64,000 nucleotides of DNA from Nansenia antarctica (taxonomy: Eukaryota > Chordata > Actinopteri > Argentiniformes > Microstomatidae), in assembly GCA_963989245.1 (NCBI GenBank), contig OZ022341.1, positions 57,326,628 to 57,390,627 on the forward strand, given 5' to 3'. Numbering within the stretch: the stretch's first letter is position 1; each line of letters opens with the position of its first letter. Of the stretch, positions 51,031-63,997 are shown piece by piece. The notes beneath the pieces are model-generated. The model worked only from the letters and a program-made list of their open reading frames with translations, did no database searches and was not told the origin of the DNA. Position numbers and translations under genes: made by a program.

Positions 51031-54000
51031 GGTGAGATAGGGAGAGGTGCGGCACTATAACAGAATGCAGTCATTAGCACACAGCCGTATCATCCATTTT
51101 GTCAGCTCTGACAAATCATTTAATGGGATGTGGTGTGGTCATGGACCCACAGAGTGATACCTCCTATTTACTGTCCTCATTGCACGCTCCATGGCTCTGC
51201 CCGTAAATATGGATCAGACAGAGGTGAGTCCGAAGAAATGAGAAAGAGGGACAGAGTAAGTTGGATATAAATGAATCCCCCTTTTATCTTTCAGCTCTGT
51301 AATTTTCTTCCTCTTTTCTTCCTTGTTCATATTGTGCCCCCCATAGGGCAGCAGTTGTATTGCAATTTTCTTTGTTAATCCAACCTGCTATCTTGACAAA
51401 TATTATAGTAGGCTACTGCCAGATCATAGTATTGACTTTAATCTAATGTCAGGTCCTCTTTTTATTTCAATGTTTGACAGAAATGGGGGGGGGGGGGGGG
51501 GGGGGGCAATATTGTTCTCAAGATTGAATGACAGCACAGTGCATACATATTTAATTTTTCCTCTGGGTAGAAACACAATATGTTATGCAATGCTGACATT
51601 GCTATAAATTGCATTTTAAATCAATACCGAACATTTAATTCAGTTTTTCAAAGCAGTAGCCTCCACTTTCAGTATGGAGAAACTCACGCTGACATAATAA
51701 CTGAGGGACTGCAAAGAAATACTGCTTAGTTGGCAAGGCCTTGCAGTTCAGAATATGATCCCTTTTTTTTCTCAGTGGAAATAACAAGAAATGCCCTGAG
51801 AGAAATGTTCTAGCTCTTCCCTAGTGTAATTGGTGTTGCTTCCTCTTGATCTGTCAGTCAAACCTTCTGCAGAAGATTTACATCTTCACCTGGTCAGGTT
51901 GATTCCAGGTCACACAAGGTTCTCTCCACAGGGTCGTGCTGCTTAATGATCACAGGTTCTAATGTTGAGATTAACTCAACTCAACTCTGATGTTATTCTG
52001 ATGATTGTATCAATAGGCAATTTGTACTGTTATGGAATTAATTGATCCGTAATTATCTAAATTGCAACCTGCTATGGCCAATAGGAAACAGTAGGTCCCT
52101 GTAGATTACTAACAGGCTATCATCAGCTACAGAATGTGGTTAGAATATCAAATAGAGCATACTGGGGGATGGGGAAAGGAGAGTGAGAAAAATGAATCGA
52201 TACATGGAAGGGTAATGTAATTACATCAATGAAATTGTTCTGAATCAATTGCATTTCAAAACAAGATATTAAATGAAGTAAGTACTCACAACAGAAAGTT
52301 CTTCAACCTCAGTACATCTTCAAAAACTAAATAATAGATCACACATACATAACTCGTTTTGTATGTAGGGGTCTTCCTTATGCGTAGACTACAGTAAAAA
52401 CTAAATATAAAAAGTGACTAAAATAAAAATACAACGTCAAATACATTCCTAATTCAAATCTGTGCACATTAAAATATGTAAGCTTTAATGAATCTCTGAT
52501 TAGGTTCACATGGTAGGCCCATTGCATGGCTTGGGCTGAGCATCTGTGAAACTCTCATGTTGCCTGACACAGGAACCATACAGGGGTAGCTCTTTGAAAC
52601 AGACTCCTGTGTAGTTCCTCTGAGTAGAGACTGTTTTCTTTAATTTCTCTTTCATTTCAAAGACCACCACATTCATTCCTAACTACTCTGTCTATTATAG
52701 TATTACATTTCGACTTGAGAGAAAATACTGCATTTGAGCTTGTAGCATGCCTTATTCACACATCATTTTGCTCACTTTTACCCAAAGGAAAGTACCATAT
52801 TCCACAGAGGGAAAGTTTCCCCACAACTTGTGTGAAGAAAGCATGAGTAGCCTAGCCCTACGAGCCCATTGGAGTAATAGATCTTCTTCTTCCTTTGCTA
52901 TATCTGTCTGATTAGGAGCCTTGGCAGGGCCTCTCAGTGACTAAATCCATCATTTAATACATTCAAAGATTCATCAGCACCTTGAGTGGGTCTGTGAGCA
53001 CACAATGAGCTGACGGAGTAGAAATACCCTCAGTGTGACAGAACCCAACGATTCACAAAGTAATAACAGCAGAAAGTAATTGTGCAGTGAATATCCTACA
53101 TCTTACATGAAATGAAATATTTCGATGCGCCTTCTTTCCTGAAGTGCTTTATATTATATTCAGTCCAGAAACTCAGGATCCCTTGGCTGGCTGAGGGCCC
53201 TTACTGGAATAAGACAATAGACACTACACTTAAGTGGCTAGGTGTAGATGTGCCACCAAATGCTACCACATTTTTATTTTTTTTATTTTTTATAATTGCT
53301 TCATATTTCTTTGTATATGAGTGTCTGGGCAACCAGGGCACCCCATGTTATCGAGATTCCTTTTAATTATTTCCAGTACAGGGAGACTATGGTTTAAATT
53401 GTCTGAACTGTGCACAATGGGCGCAGCAGGCCTTCTGCTAATCCTGTTTCCAAATGAGAGCCACTTGTCAAGGTCAGACACCAATCCTTTATTAATTTGT
53501 CCCTTGACAATAACTTCCTGGGGTATTCCCAGCCATCTTTCATCAGAACAACCCAATCGCTTGCCCTAAGTATTTACAGCAACCGGCAGCAACAGTCTCC
53601 CCTGAAGACAGCCAATTGAATCTCTCAACCCCCTGCATCTTTTTCAAATGACCATGTAATGTCACTGCTGTTACCCAGATCTGATCAGGAACATTTGTCT
53701 TAAAGACAGTTACTAGGGGGGAAGACACAGTAGATTGCTGGCTTCCATTGCCACCTTACATCTAAATGATACCCTTTTCATTGTTTCATACCATTACTGA
53801 ATGTGTGATTAATTCCATATATGAGTCATATAGTGTATCAAAGGTAAGAACACAGTTGTTGCTTCCTACAGTATTACAGTATACATATTCGTTTTTGCGC
53901 TTTGTTGTACAATCACACCATGACCAAAATCAATCCTGGAACATCAAATGAAAACAACACAGCTGTTAGCACACACAAAAGGCATCGAATTGCCTGTGAT

Positions 54001-54190
54001 ATCGCTACTTTGTACCCTCCCTTGAAATTACTGTAAGAATTCCTGCTGCTTGTCACTACCAATACTGTCACCTCACACATTTATCCGGTTTGACATTTTG
54101 GTAAACCACAGCATCAAATGCTGAAGTCCAGCTTTGGGTGTTGGAGGAGAGCCAGGGGGCGGGAGAGAGTGACAGGGGTACGGAAAAAAG
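51031..54190. other. unassigned sequence with a poly-G run
   Basis: No recognisable gene. A run of 22 G at 51485-51506 is the only notable simple repeat. Confidence 0.4.
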
Positions 54191-54240
54191 TTTGTGTGTG
54201 TGTGTGTGTGTACGTGCGTGCATGCGTGCATGTGTGTGTT
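54191..54240 (+). repeat. short (GT)n microsatellite
   Basis: About 50 bp of GT with GC and CATG interruptions in the second half. Confidence 0.9.
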
Positions 54241-55561
54241 GATAATTCTTTCTAGTCTCCAGAAAAGAGAGAAATGAAGTCTAGTGGACTAGTGAATAAT
54301 ACTGAGGTAGGTTTGGGGATGAAACATAAAACATAAGGTAACCCTGTAAGAATGCAGGCAGCATACAGTCACCGGGGGGGAAATAATCACTCTAGTCAAG
54401 AAAACACAAGAGACCCACAGCATATACCTGTACAGTACCAAACAACCAAGGGCAAAGGAGACACTTTTTTGTTCCTTGCCCGTCTGTGTAACTTCTTTAG
54501 AAGGAATATCTGACAGGAGCTTGCTGAGTAGCTCCTTTTTAAGAAATGTCTATATTGAGGTCTGACAAGGTGTATGGATTTTCCTACACATTTATGAGGC
54601 AGCTCTCAGTGGTGTCGAAGAGCAGGATACAGCTTTATTAACCCAGCAATGGGATTCAGCCTTGGTGTGGCTCTCTCTGGACTGGGTAAATAAAACATTA
54701 CGGGATGGGAATTCGAGAACCAGTTTCAGTTGAGAACAACAAATTGTGATCCATCGGAATCGTACGCCTCCAATGTTGTCGGTTCCTTTTATTGATGCTG
54801 TCATGTTTGTCTGACAGTTGAGCATTGCAAAAACTCATGTGTCATGACGCCAAACTCTGCATCTGACATCAAACTCTGCGGTGTAGTATGGGAGTGTGAA
54901 GTTTTATTTAATTGCAACAAGGACAGTATTCAAGCGCTCAGGCTATGCTACAACACCTGGTATCCGTTTGTAAACTTTGTTTGAGAAAGCTGATAACATG
55001 CTACTTTATCTATTTAAAAAGTGACAAACAAAATCAACCGAAATGCAACGTTGTGGATTCTAAATGGTAGACGACCTGCACGTCGCTGCCACTGAATACT
55101 AACGCACCCACGGCATTGATACTTTGTGCTCCATGCCAGATAGTGCTACCAATGTGTTAACGTTTCTTTGTCTCAAGTGAGGTCAAGGAATCGTCCATAT
55201 ATGTTATTCATATCTTGCAGTAAGTTCTACAGTATCTCACTTGAAGTTCCATTGGTTTATTATATGGTAATTTGGTCATTCTTTTTATTATATTATGAAC
55301 TGAAGTGTACTCTTCCAATTAATGAGACAACTGAAAATATATTTGAATAAGTAAATTAATGAGACAACTGAAAATATATTTGAATAAGTAAAATGCAAAA
55401 TAATATTAGCAGTATGTATAGTATAATGCAATGCCTGTATAGCAATATTGCTGGCTGCATTGTAGCCTCTTTTCTAAATAGGACAGACATCAGTCTTCAC
55501 ATGATCTTGTTTTAGCCACAGCTCCTAAATTCTAAAGAAGTATTGTAATTTATTCAAATGT
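54241..55561. other. unassigned sequence with a short direct duplication
   Basis: A segment of about 37 bp (AATGAGACAACTGAAAATAT and following) is tandemly duplicated at 55320-55391. No gene recognised. Confidence 0.5.
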
Positions 55562-55774
55562 TACGAGTGCAAAACTTTGGGCACCCCTAGTCAAAATGCC
55601 TTTTACAATTAATATCTAAGTGAAAATAAGCAAACCTAGCCTCTAAATGGTAAAAGTTAAACATGACACATTTCATCACATTTTAATGCAAGATTAATTT
55701 GAACTTTTTACAGTTTCAAAATAATAAAACAAGGAAAAAGGCCATGTGCAAAAGTTTGGGGAACCCTGTCAGCT

Positions 55775-56585
55775 AGTACTTTGTAACTCCTCTTCAGGCA
55801 ACAGCTTGCAAACGCTTCCTGTAGCCAGCTAAGAGTCTTTCAATTTTCCCCTATTCTTCCTGGCAGAACACCTCTAGCTCAGAAATATTCCTCGGCCTTC
55901 TTGTATGCACGGCAGGTTTCTCCACAGATTTTAAATAATATTCAAGTCTGAGGACTGTGATGGCCACTCCAAAACCTTCATCCGTCTTTCCTGGAGGTAC
56001 TTCATGGTTGATTTGAGGTATGCTTTGGGGCATTGTCTTGCTGGAATACCCAACCTCTCTTCAACTTCAATTTCTGGACAGACCTTCAAAATTAGCCTCT
56101 AGAATGTCTTGATATTTGGTGGAATCCATTCTTCCTTCCATCCGCACAATATTGCCTGTTCCGCCAGCTGCTACACAACCCCAAAGCATGGATCCAACCC
56201 CAAATAATGGATCCACCTCAATGCTTAACAGTTGGCAAGGTGTTCTTCTCTACAAATGCTTCACCCATTTTTCTCCAAACATACCTTCTTTGGTTGTGGC
56301 CAAAAAGTACAACTTTGGTTTCGTCAGTCCAAAGCACATTGTTCCAATAGGCTTCAGGTTTCTCAAGGTTTTCTTTTGCATACTTCAGACGCTTAATTAT
56401 GTGTTGAGGTTGTAGGAAAGGCTTCTTTCTGGCAACTCTGCCATGTAGGTCTTTGTTGTTTAAGGTAAGCTGTATTGTTGTCCTGTGAACAACTAGACCG
56501 GTGTCTGCTACTCTTTTTTGCAGCATGTGTGGGTTCTTCTGAGCATTTCTCACCATTCTATCGGAACATTTTCTTGGTCTTCCAG
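55775..56585 (-). pseudogene. Tc1 transposase, inactive
   Basis: Read on the minus strand: SGRPRKCSDRMVRNAQKNPH (near 56525-56585), the linker after the HTH region; the catalytic block NNVLWTDETKVVLFG with the first Asp (near 56285-56345); the second Asp in FQQDNAPKHTS (near 56005-56040, in another frame); and EWPSQSSDLNII followed by a stop and NLW (near 55930-55980). In active Tc1 proteins the residue at that stop is the catalytic Glu (IEN/IEHLW), so the third catalytic residue is lost. Further frameshifts and stops occur, and the N-terminal DNA-binding part is missing. Confidence 0.85.
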
Positions 56586-56599
56586 ATCACTCTGAGAGT

Positions 56600-57055
56600 G
56601 AAGTGTACATGGACACACCACCGGTGATGGAAGGCAAGACGACCTTACGGTGTCAGACGTCATGTATGATGATCCTGGTAATTGGCCAGTAAATATGGAC
56701 TCTAAAGTTATAGAATTGATCATTAGAAGAGGTCCCCCAAAGATGAAACCTGGATTTAGTTATCCTAAAAATAATGAAAACAGACACTTCAGTGAAGCTT
56801 TATGTATCCGAAAACTTCCAAATGGGGAAAAAATCTAAAGAAAATGGCTTGTGTACTCTGGAAAAGTTGATGCAGTATTTTGCTTTTGTTGCAAACTTTT
56901 CAGCGTAAAGAGTATGACACAACTGACAATGGGAGCAAGGATTGGTGTCATTTAAGTGATAAACTGAAATTACACAAAACATCCCCAGAGCATATTTCAA
57001 ATACCTGCAAATGGAGAGAAGCAACGTAGTAATAGTAATCATCTTCTCAAAAGGT
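56600..57055 (+). pseudogene. hAT-type transposase / ZMYM-like TTF zinc-finger fragment inside the Tc1 element
   Basis: The plus-strand frame 56650-56838 reads DPGNWPVNMDSKVIELIIRR then GPPKMKPGFSYPKN and FSEALCIRKLPNGEKI. After a stop it continues as RKWLVYSGKVDAVFCFCCKL to about 56900. This is the pattern of the TTF-type zinc finger at the N-terminus of many hAT transposases and of ZMYM-type host proteins: DPxNWP, GPP, FPKN, R.F....Y.R.L.NGEK, W.YS...D..FCFCCKLF. At least two stops make it non-functional. It is oriented opposite to the Tc1 transposase. I cannot tell whether it is a nested hAT remnant or a captured segment. Confidence 0.75.
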
Positions 57056-57289
57056 AACAAAGAATAATCCAAAAGGGTTCCCAAACTTTTACACAGGGCC
57101 CTTTTCCTTATTTATCATTAAAAACTCAGAAAAATGTAAATAAAAAGAAACCTTGCTTTAAAATTTGCAGAAAGGTGTCATGTTTAACTTTGTAGCATTT
57201 AGTGTTCAGGTTTGCTTTCAATCACTTGGAGATTAATTGTAACAGACATTTATACCAGGGGTGCCCAAAGGTGTGCACCCCACTGTACA

Positions 57290-57499
57290 TACCTATTTTT
57301 CTAAAGAAGAATTGTTTATTTTATAAATGTTATTATTTAGTCCGTTTTAGATTTGTTTTCCAAGTTATATCCATAAAAAAAGGAGCATTGTAATTCATTT
57401 TAGCATGTTCAAAAGGCAGACATTCTACACTGTATTCAGAGACTCACAAGATAATAAAACATCTGCGTTGACACTGAAAACCTGTGTAGACCTAGTTTT
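57290..57499. other. unassigned sequence
   Basis: AT-rich, no recognised feature. Confidence 0.4.
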
Positions 57500-57594
57500 T
57501 TTCCACACAGGAATCGATAAAGAATCGGATCAACAAGCAGAATCGATAATGGCATTGGTATCGATAACATCTTATCAATTCCCATCCCTGCTTA
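57500..57594 (-). mobile_element. terminal fragment of a hAT-like MITE
   Basis: Read on the minus strand the segment begins near CAGGGATGGGAATTGATAAG and continues with ATGTTATCGATACC and TTATCGATTC repeats. This resembles the ends of dispersed fish elements beginning CAGGGATGGGAA, which are usually placed with hAT. The other end was not found, so this is a fragment at best. Confidence 0.4.
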
Positions 57595-60500
57595 CCATTG
57601 TATACAGTACTACTTTTACATGCACTGGCATGACTGATATACTTAGTAGACCATACCACCAATGTAAAAAGACCAACTTCATTCAGACACAGGCCCTGTC
57701 TCCTTCCAATCACTGACAAAAACACAAATAAAAAATTATGTTTTTAATCATAAACAGTATGTGTACATTCCCGCACTCCAGCATGTTGGACAACAACATA
57801 ACAAATGACTGTTTTATTCAAGTCCAAAAAACAGTGAACTGTTCTTTATAACATTGTTTAAAGCTGTTTCTGTTAAAAAGATAAATAGACTTCTAACTTT
57901 TCGACAGCACTTACTTTATCTTAATTAATTAATTGGTGTTCCTGTAGTGTACTATTGAAAGATCGCCCCAGGGGAGTAGGCGTTGTGAAAACATCCATTT
58001 GTTTGCTCATTGATTACTGGATCGGACCTTCCAGCTGGAACCAGACTTGATACGAATCTGCTACTGTGTTTGTCTCTCTGCTTCATTTGTCTCTCCCACC
58101 GGCACTGGTGTTTGCTAGTAGAGAATATGGGCAGGGATGTAATGGGGAGTAAACACACATAAACTTCGTTCATGCACCTGTTTTTGTGAAAAGATTGTCA
58201 CCACCACATTAACGTCGTGAAATAGATGAGAGGCTGGGGATGACATTGAACCCAAGGCCTGGATGAATTCACATGTCCCAGCTCTGACAGGTGTGTCAGC
58301 TCTTGGTGCGTAGTAGTACTGTACTGGGCTTTAGTGAGCTGGTGGACTTGTCAGCTAAATGCAGAACTCGTTTTTCGTTTTTTTTTGCCCTTTGTTATGA
58401 GATGCAAATGAGAGCTTTGTATTCATGGAATACACATTTAATGAATTCTGATATCCAGTTGACAATAGGAAGTGAACAAAAGGGGGAGAATAACTGAAAC
58501 TGGAAAGTGAGTAGTTGATATTCGGATTAATGAAGAGAGAAATTTGATAGTTTTTGAAACGCATGGATGGATCAAGATTTCATCTCGAACAGAATAATAC
58601 AAAATTGGCTTTTCATCATATGAATCTAAATATTATTGTGTCAGTTGACCTGTATTAAGACTATAAAAAAAAATTTGATTGCTTCTTGTAGCAAAATAAA
58701 TCTGAAATGCAGCGTTTGGTTAAATATAATAGGTAAGATCATGAGGCAGATTCCTGGGAATACAAACGGATAGGTGCATTTGAGGGGATATGTCTCCAAC
58801 ATCCTGTCAAGTGAGACTGCTGCCTAACTTCAAGTGGCTCCACTCAAAGTGGCTCAAATTGCCAATCTACCAATCAACATGTAGCCTACTTGCTACTTGA
58901 TGGCGTAATTGTCCAACAGGTCCAGCAGATGGTAGGATGGTTTGTGCTTTTACACAGCTGGCGAATCCTGTGGTGAGACCGTAACTGCAGCAGCTGTGGG
59001 AGGGATAAAGATGTTTGTTGTTTTGCTTCAAAACAATGAATGCTAAGCAGTTATGTGTTTTCCCCCCCTATATTTGGTAATTGTATACTGTTTAGACTGT
59101 TTTCAATCAGTTGTGTAAGCAGAATTGCATCATTACAAATGTGTTAAAATAAAAAAATATTAAAAAAAGAACTCCTCAAAACTACATCAGAAAAGTTTAC
59201 TTTGTAAGTAGTAAAGAAAAGTTGAAAGTGATCCATTCCTGGATTAGGAATTTACAGATGGTATACCACATGCACTCCATTATAATGAGTTTGTGCCTGT
59301 TATCTTTAATTTCTACATTTCTCCTGTCTTATTACAGCATTAATGAACATTAAATAATTCAGAGTAGCATACTTGAGATACAGTAAGGGTCATTATGAAA
59401 TTCAGTCTATGCATGGAGTCTGCTGAGGGTACCGTCGCAATCTTTACTCGCCTGCCAAGAAAGGCCAAGCCCAGTATAGCACTGTTATGATCCCTTTTAT
59501 GCTACCACGTCTTCCGTGGGACCCTCAGATTTTATGACGCACATTACAGCCTCATCCATATATCAAGAGCTGCTAGAAGAGAAACTACCCTCATGAGATG
59601 GGAGAATCCCAGTGGTTAACAAGATAATTCTCTGCAAAAGACACCTCTTTTATTGGAGGTGAAGACTTGAATGACATCTCTCTCACAAGCTGCTGTTGGT
59701 AGGTTCAGTGCTGGAGGCGCTACCTGCCCTTCCTGTGTGCAACCTCCTCTGTATTAGAACTTCAGTGAATTAATCAGCTCCTCATCCAGATACTGCACCT
59801 GCATGTCCTGTAGGGAGGAATGAACACACAGCACTGCAGTATGTGCATGTGGGGGTTCTTCAAAAATGGGAGAAAAACACCATAGCCACTCATTCCAGCA
59901 GGGTATAAATTGAAGTTCTGAAGCCTAATAAAGAATTCATGTAAAAGCTCAAATGTCATTAATGGGAACATTGTATGTGAGATGAGGATCTGATGGAGGG
60001 CATCCTTTTATTAGTCTGCTCTCTCATATCAACATGTCTGATGATGAGACAATGACTACAGACCACACATTCCTGTGTATCCTGCTGACATCTCCATATG
60101 CTGCTCCAAGGCAGGTTTATTAACTTTCTAACTTTTTTCAAGGGATTAGGGATTGAAGCTCTTTTGGGGGTTGGGATCACCATATTTTGGTCATGTTAGG
60201 AATAGGATACTCACACTGTATCAGCCAAAGCAGTTGGTGTCAGAACTTATCCTCTGTGCTTGATAATGGTTTGCCGTTATCTTATGGCTTTCACATGAAC
60301 ATGATGCTTGAAGAATAGAAAATGGTATAGACTAACAACAGTACTCTGGCCTTTTGTCAAACTTCATCAACTTCTTTACTGTCATACAGAGGTCACAGCG
60401 ACAGAGGTTGAACCATGACAACGCTCTAGCTCATCTTTCCATTTATAGAGCTGCATGCTGTTCTGCTTTTCTGCAGACTCATTCAGGCAGCAAGCGACTG

Positions 60501-62260
60501 CTGCAACCGGCGCACTCATAAGGTGAAGTACCTGCACTGCCTCCTGGGAGTGGAGCACGACTGAGCAACTTTCAGAGTTATAACAACACACCCTGCCAAG
60601 GTAGCTGGGCCGGACTGGCCTCCCATCTCATCACAAAGGAATCTGCTCCCAAAGTGGCGAGCGAGCATTCCTCCCTCATTATTTTTTCAGTTCGACACCG
60701 GTTGTCACTTTGGCTCTGTAGAGTAAAAAAAATAAATCCAGGTTTTTTTTCCACATTTGGGGCTCTCTACAGACATCTTCATTACTTGCTGGTGAATTGC
60801 TTTGCACCCCACACAGAGTTCCTCTTTCTGACTATCCTCTTAAGACTTTGTCTATGGGGACATAGGCTTATTCAATTGATATGAAATACAAAGCCTTGAA
60901 GTGAAACAAACTATCATCAATGCCAATCTTTTTGGGGGGGGTAGAAATGAATAATTACCCAGAGACTACAGTAAGTTTTATTTGAGGGTTACATTACTCC
61001 TGAGTCCTGTGTGACTATGTGATCATCAAAATCATCAAACTAATCCCTACACTCACAGAAAACATGCCATTGCTATTATCAGTCATCACCACCAAGTCCC
61101 AGCCAAAGCTACAAAATGTGGCTGTTTAATGTTTATCTACTGGAATCAATGCTTTAGCAGGTGAGCAAGCAGCGTTGTGGAGAAGAAGGGAGGGTTGTAG
61201 TTGGTCCCTTGACAGAAGTGAAATTTTAATTAGCATTGCTAGCAGTTTGGGTCACCAACATAGACATCCATCTGAGACTGCTCAATATTTAATTAAATGG
61301 CTCTTGCTTTACACCTTTATTCTCCCTGCACACAATTCCCAGCAACACCTTTTATCCGGCCTCCCAATTAATCAGCGCAAAACACTTAATGAGAAACCAC
61401 TCTGTCAACGCAAATCCTCAACATGTCACTAATATTGTATCACTGGCTTGAATTGTATGTCAGAAAATTCAATGATGTTGCATTCTGGCATAACATGGCA
61501 TAACAAAGCATGTTTGCATAGTCAAACTGATAATTGAACAAACAGTGAGCTATAAGGAGTAAAGACTGCCAAAAATATAAAATGTGTTTCAGAAGGTGCT
61601 TGAAGGTCACCAAGATTGTGCCAACTGTTAATAATGGTCTCAAAATCCAACCGAAACTATGTTGCTGCTTTAAGAAATGGTTTTTAAAATGTAAGATGAT
61701 TTGTCCCTTCTTGGATCCAGCAGCATCATTCTCTTTTCCTCAGAGCAGAAACAACCACTGTCAACACCCTTTGAAGAACTATGTCTGAACATCTGAACAT
61801 TTTGTGTTTGCTCTAAGTGTGACTCTTAAGGGTCCTTTTTTCTTTTTGATCACAGGGATTATTGGGATTTACGCTGCTAAATTCTATTTTGCTTTCCTAT
61901 TGAACTTTTTAGCATTTAAATGACTTTTTGTAATTGCCTGGGCGAATCTTGAAATAACATTAGGTGAATAGCCACCAACCCCCTCCCTGCTTTCCCCTGT
62001 GTTGTCATCCACCCTATTCACTCTCAATAACAAGCAAACATAAACTCCCCCAGATCCCTGTCAGGAATTGAGTCTCACTTCAAGTGTTTCACATGGTTGT
62101 TGGTAGTCTGACTTTGATTCACTTCTGTGTGATACACAGCTATTGAAGTGCTAGCCCCTACATCAAGAAAATATTTACCAATTCTTCACACAACCCTTGG
62201 GAATGGGTCCTAAGAGGCACACAATGTTAGCATGCTGCTCACAAGCCTTCACAGAAGTGT
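57595..62260. other. unassigned sequence
   Basis: About 4.7 kb with no recognisable gene or transposon. Confidence 0.4.
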
Positions 62261-62261
62261 A

Positions 62262-62262
62262 T

Positions 62263-62359
<97 letters not shown>

Positions 62360-62400
62360 TGTGTGTGTGTTTGTGTTTGTGTTTGTGTGCGTGGGTGTGG
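62262..62400 (+). repeat. (GT)n microsatellite with TTGTG and G-rich end
   Basis: GT array 62262-62355, then GGTG/TTTGTG variants to about 62400, followed by a G-rich stretch to 62425. Confidence 0.97.
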
Positions 62401-62425
62401 GGGGGAGGGAGAGTGGGAGGGGGAT

Positions 62426-63465
62426 AGCCTGTTGGAGTCATCCTGCTTTTGAGTTTCTTATCTTGTATATACTGAACATACTGCAAGGACCTGCAAGTTT
62501 GACCAGGGCATTGTTTCATATATCTTGGAGCCTGTATAGCACCAGAATGCTATTAAAGTTCAATGGTCGAAGATACACTTCTGACCAGATAGGAATCAAT
62601 GTACGGCAGCACTGAAGGCATTGTCTTTACAGCTAGCACTGATTAAAACATCAACAGCTGACAATGAACACTAAACAATGTTAGATATCATGAATATTAA
62701 CATATTCACCTTTTTAAAGAGGCAATCCCTTCATGTAATCAGTGTGGGCACTTTGAGATGTGAACATGAGATGTGATATTGCCGATATACATTTAGAGTA
62801 ACTGTTTCTTTTCCCAAGAGCTGGCATTTACTCTGACCTGCTGAAACAGCAAAAACAACTCTCACTTCAAAGACAGAACAACTCATAAAAAATGAACAAT
62901 GATCCCCGCAGTGATATTCTTCTCTAATATAAATGTATTAAATCTTGAAGGGGTAGAATTTTAAATAATACACTTCCCATCTAAAAGTAATATGGAATAT
63001 AATAGGCAGAGGAAATAGGGCAGAGATTAAAGATTTTTAAAGGCCCTATGGGTACACTTTACCTTAAAGCAGAGGTTTCTGGAGAAGACAACGGCTATTT
63101 TATTACATGTCCCACAGTCGAGATAAGCCAGTGGATTTATGTGGCATCACAGACTTTTAAAATGTTGTCTGCAGTCCAATAATAAGGAGACATACTGGAG
63201 CAATATGTAAATAGAGGCACTTAACATACGCCAATGGAGGGGAAGACAGATCTGTGACGTACAGTATAAAACCGTTAAGAGTGAGTCACTCTCTTAGCTG
63301 GTATCTCAAGCCCATGCAGCTGAAAAGCAAGGGCCTCAGGACGTGATGCTCAATCCTGAATGAGCTCAGTAGGAGTTCAATGATGTTTAAATGTCTTTAG
63401 TAACACTATGCTTTAACATGTATATGGATTAAAACTGATGTATGATAATAAACCTTCTCATTCAT
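62426..63465. other. unassigned sequence
   Basis: No recognised feature. Confidence 0.4.
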
Positions 63466-63955
63466 AGAGGTGGTGTAATGGTGTGGGAATGTTTTCTTGG
63501 AAAACTTTGGGCCCATTAATACCAATCAATCATCGTTTGAATGCCACAGCCTATTTGAGTATTGTTGCTGACCATGTGCATCCCTTCATGGCCACAATGT
63601 ACCCCATCTTCTACAGTAATAGCTACATCCAGCATGATGCACCATGTCACAAAGCAAAGGTCGTCTCAAACTGGTTTCATGAACATGACAATGAGTTCAG
63701 TGTTCTTCAGTGACCTTCCCAGTCACCGGAGTTGAATCGGGATGTGGTAGAACAGGAGATTCACAGCTTGAAAGTGCACCTTAAAAATCTTCAGGAATTG
63801 CGTGATGCAATGTCATAATGGACCATAATCTCAAAGGAATGTTTCCAACATGTTGTGGAATCAATGTCATGAAGAATTTAGGTTTTGAGAGCAAAGGGAG
63901 GCCCTACCCAGTATTACTATAGTGTTCTTAATAAAGTGTTCGGTATAAAGTATAT
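63466..63955 (+). pseudogene. Tc1-like transposase C-terminal half, truncated and inactive
   Basis: The longest open piece (63483-63713) reads MGMFSWKTLGPLIPINHRLN, VADHVHPFMATMYP, IQHDAPCHKAKVVSNWFHEH and DNEFSVLQ. It includes the second catalytic Asp block (QHDAPCH) of Tc1-type DDE transposases. After a stop come PSQSPELNRDVVEQEI and ECFQHVVES, with a small deletion that removes the IEHLW segment holding the catalytic Glu. The first catalytic Asp region and the N-terminus are absent upstream of 63466. The 3' end TTAATAAAGTGTTCGGTA near 63930-63950 is the usual tail of this Tc1 family. A 110-bp relative lies at 38177-38288. Confidence 0.88.
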
Positions 63956-63982
63956 ATATGTTTTGCCATAAACTGGATCCTA

Positions 63983-63997
63983 AGCCCCCCCCCCCCA
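63983..63997 (+). repeat. poly-C run at right edge
   Basis: A short C homopolymer just before the window ends. Confidence 0.8.

Larger units (their letters stand above)
55564..57285 (-). mobile_element. Tc1-like transposon (1.72 kb), internally rearranged
   Basis: Long inverted ends of about 200 bp: the left outer end AAAACTTTGGGCACCCCT matches the complement of the right end near 57256-57275. An inner pair AAAAGTTTGGGGAACCCTG (55750-55768) is complemented at 57070-57095, an IR/DR-like arrangement. TA flanks both sides (55562-55563, 57286-57287). The transposase lies on the minus strand in the left-centre. Its N-terminal third is replaced by a plus-strand hAT-type fragment (about 56600-57055). 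Both outer ends have diverged from CAGTG, so the copy is old and immobile. Confidence 0.82.

Noticed and set aside
51485..51506. Poly-G run as a structural or quadruplex signal
   Set aside because: Homopolymer length is unreliable in assemblies, and there is no context to suggest function.
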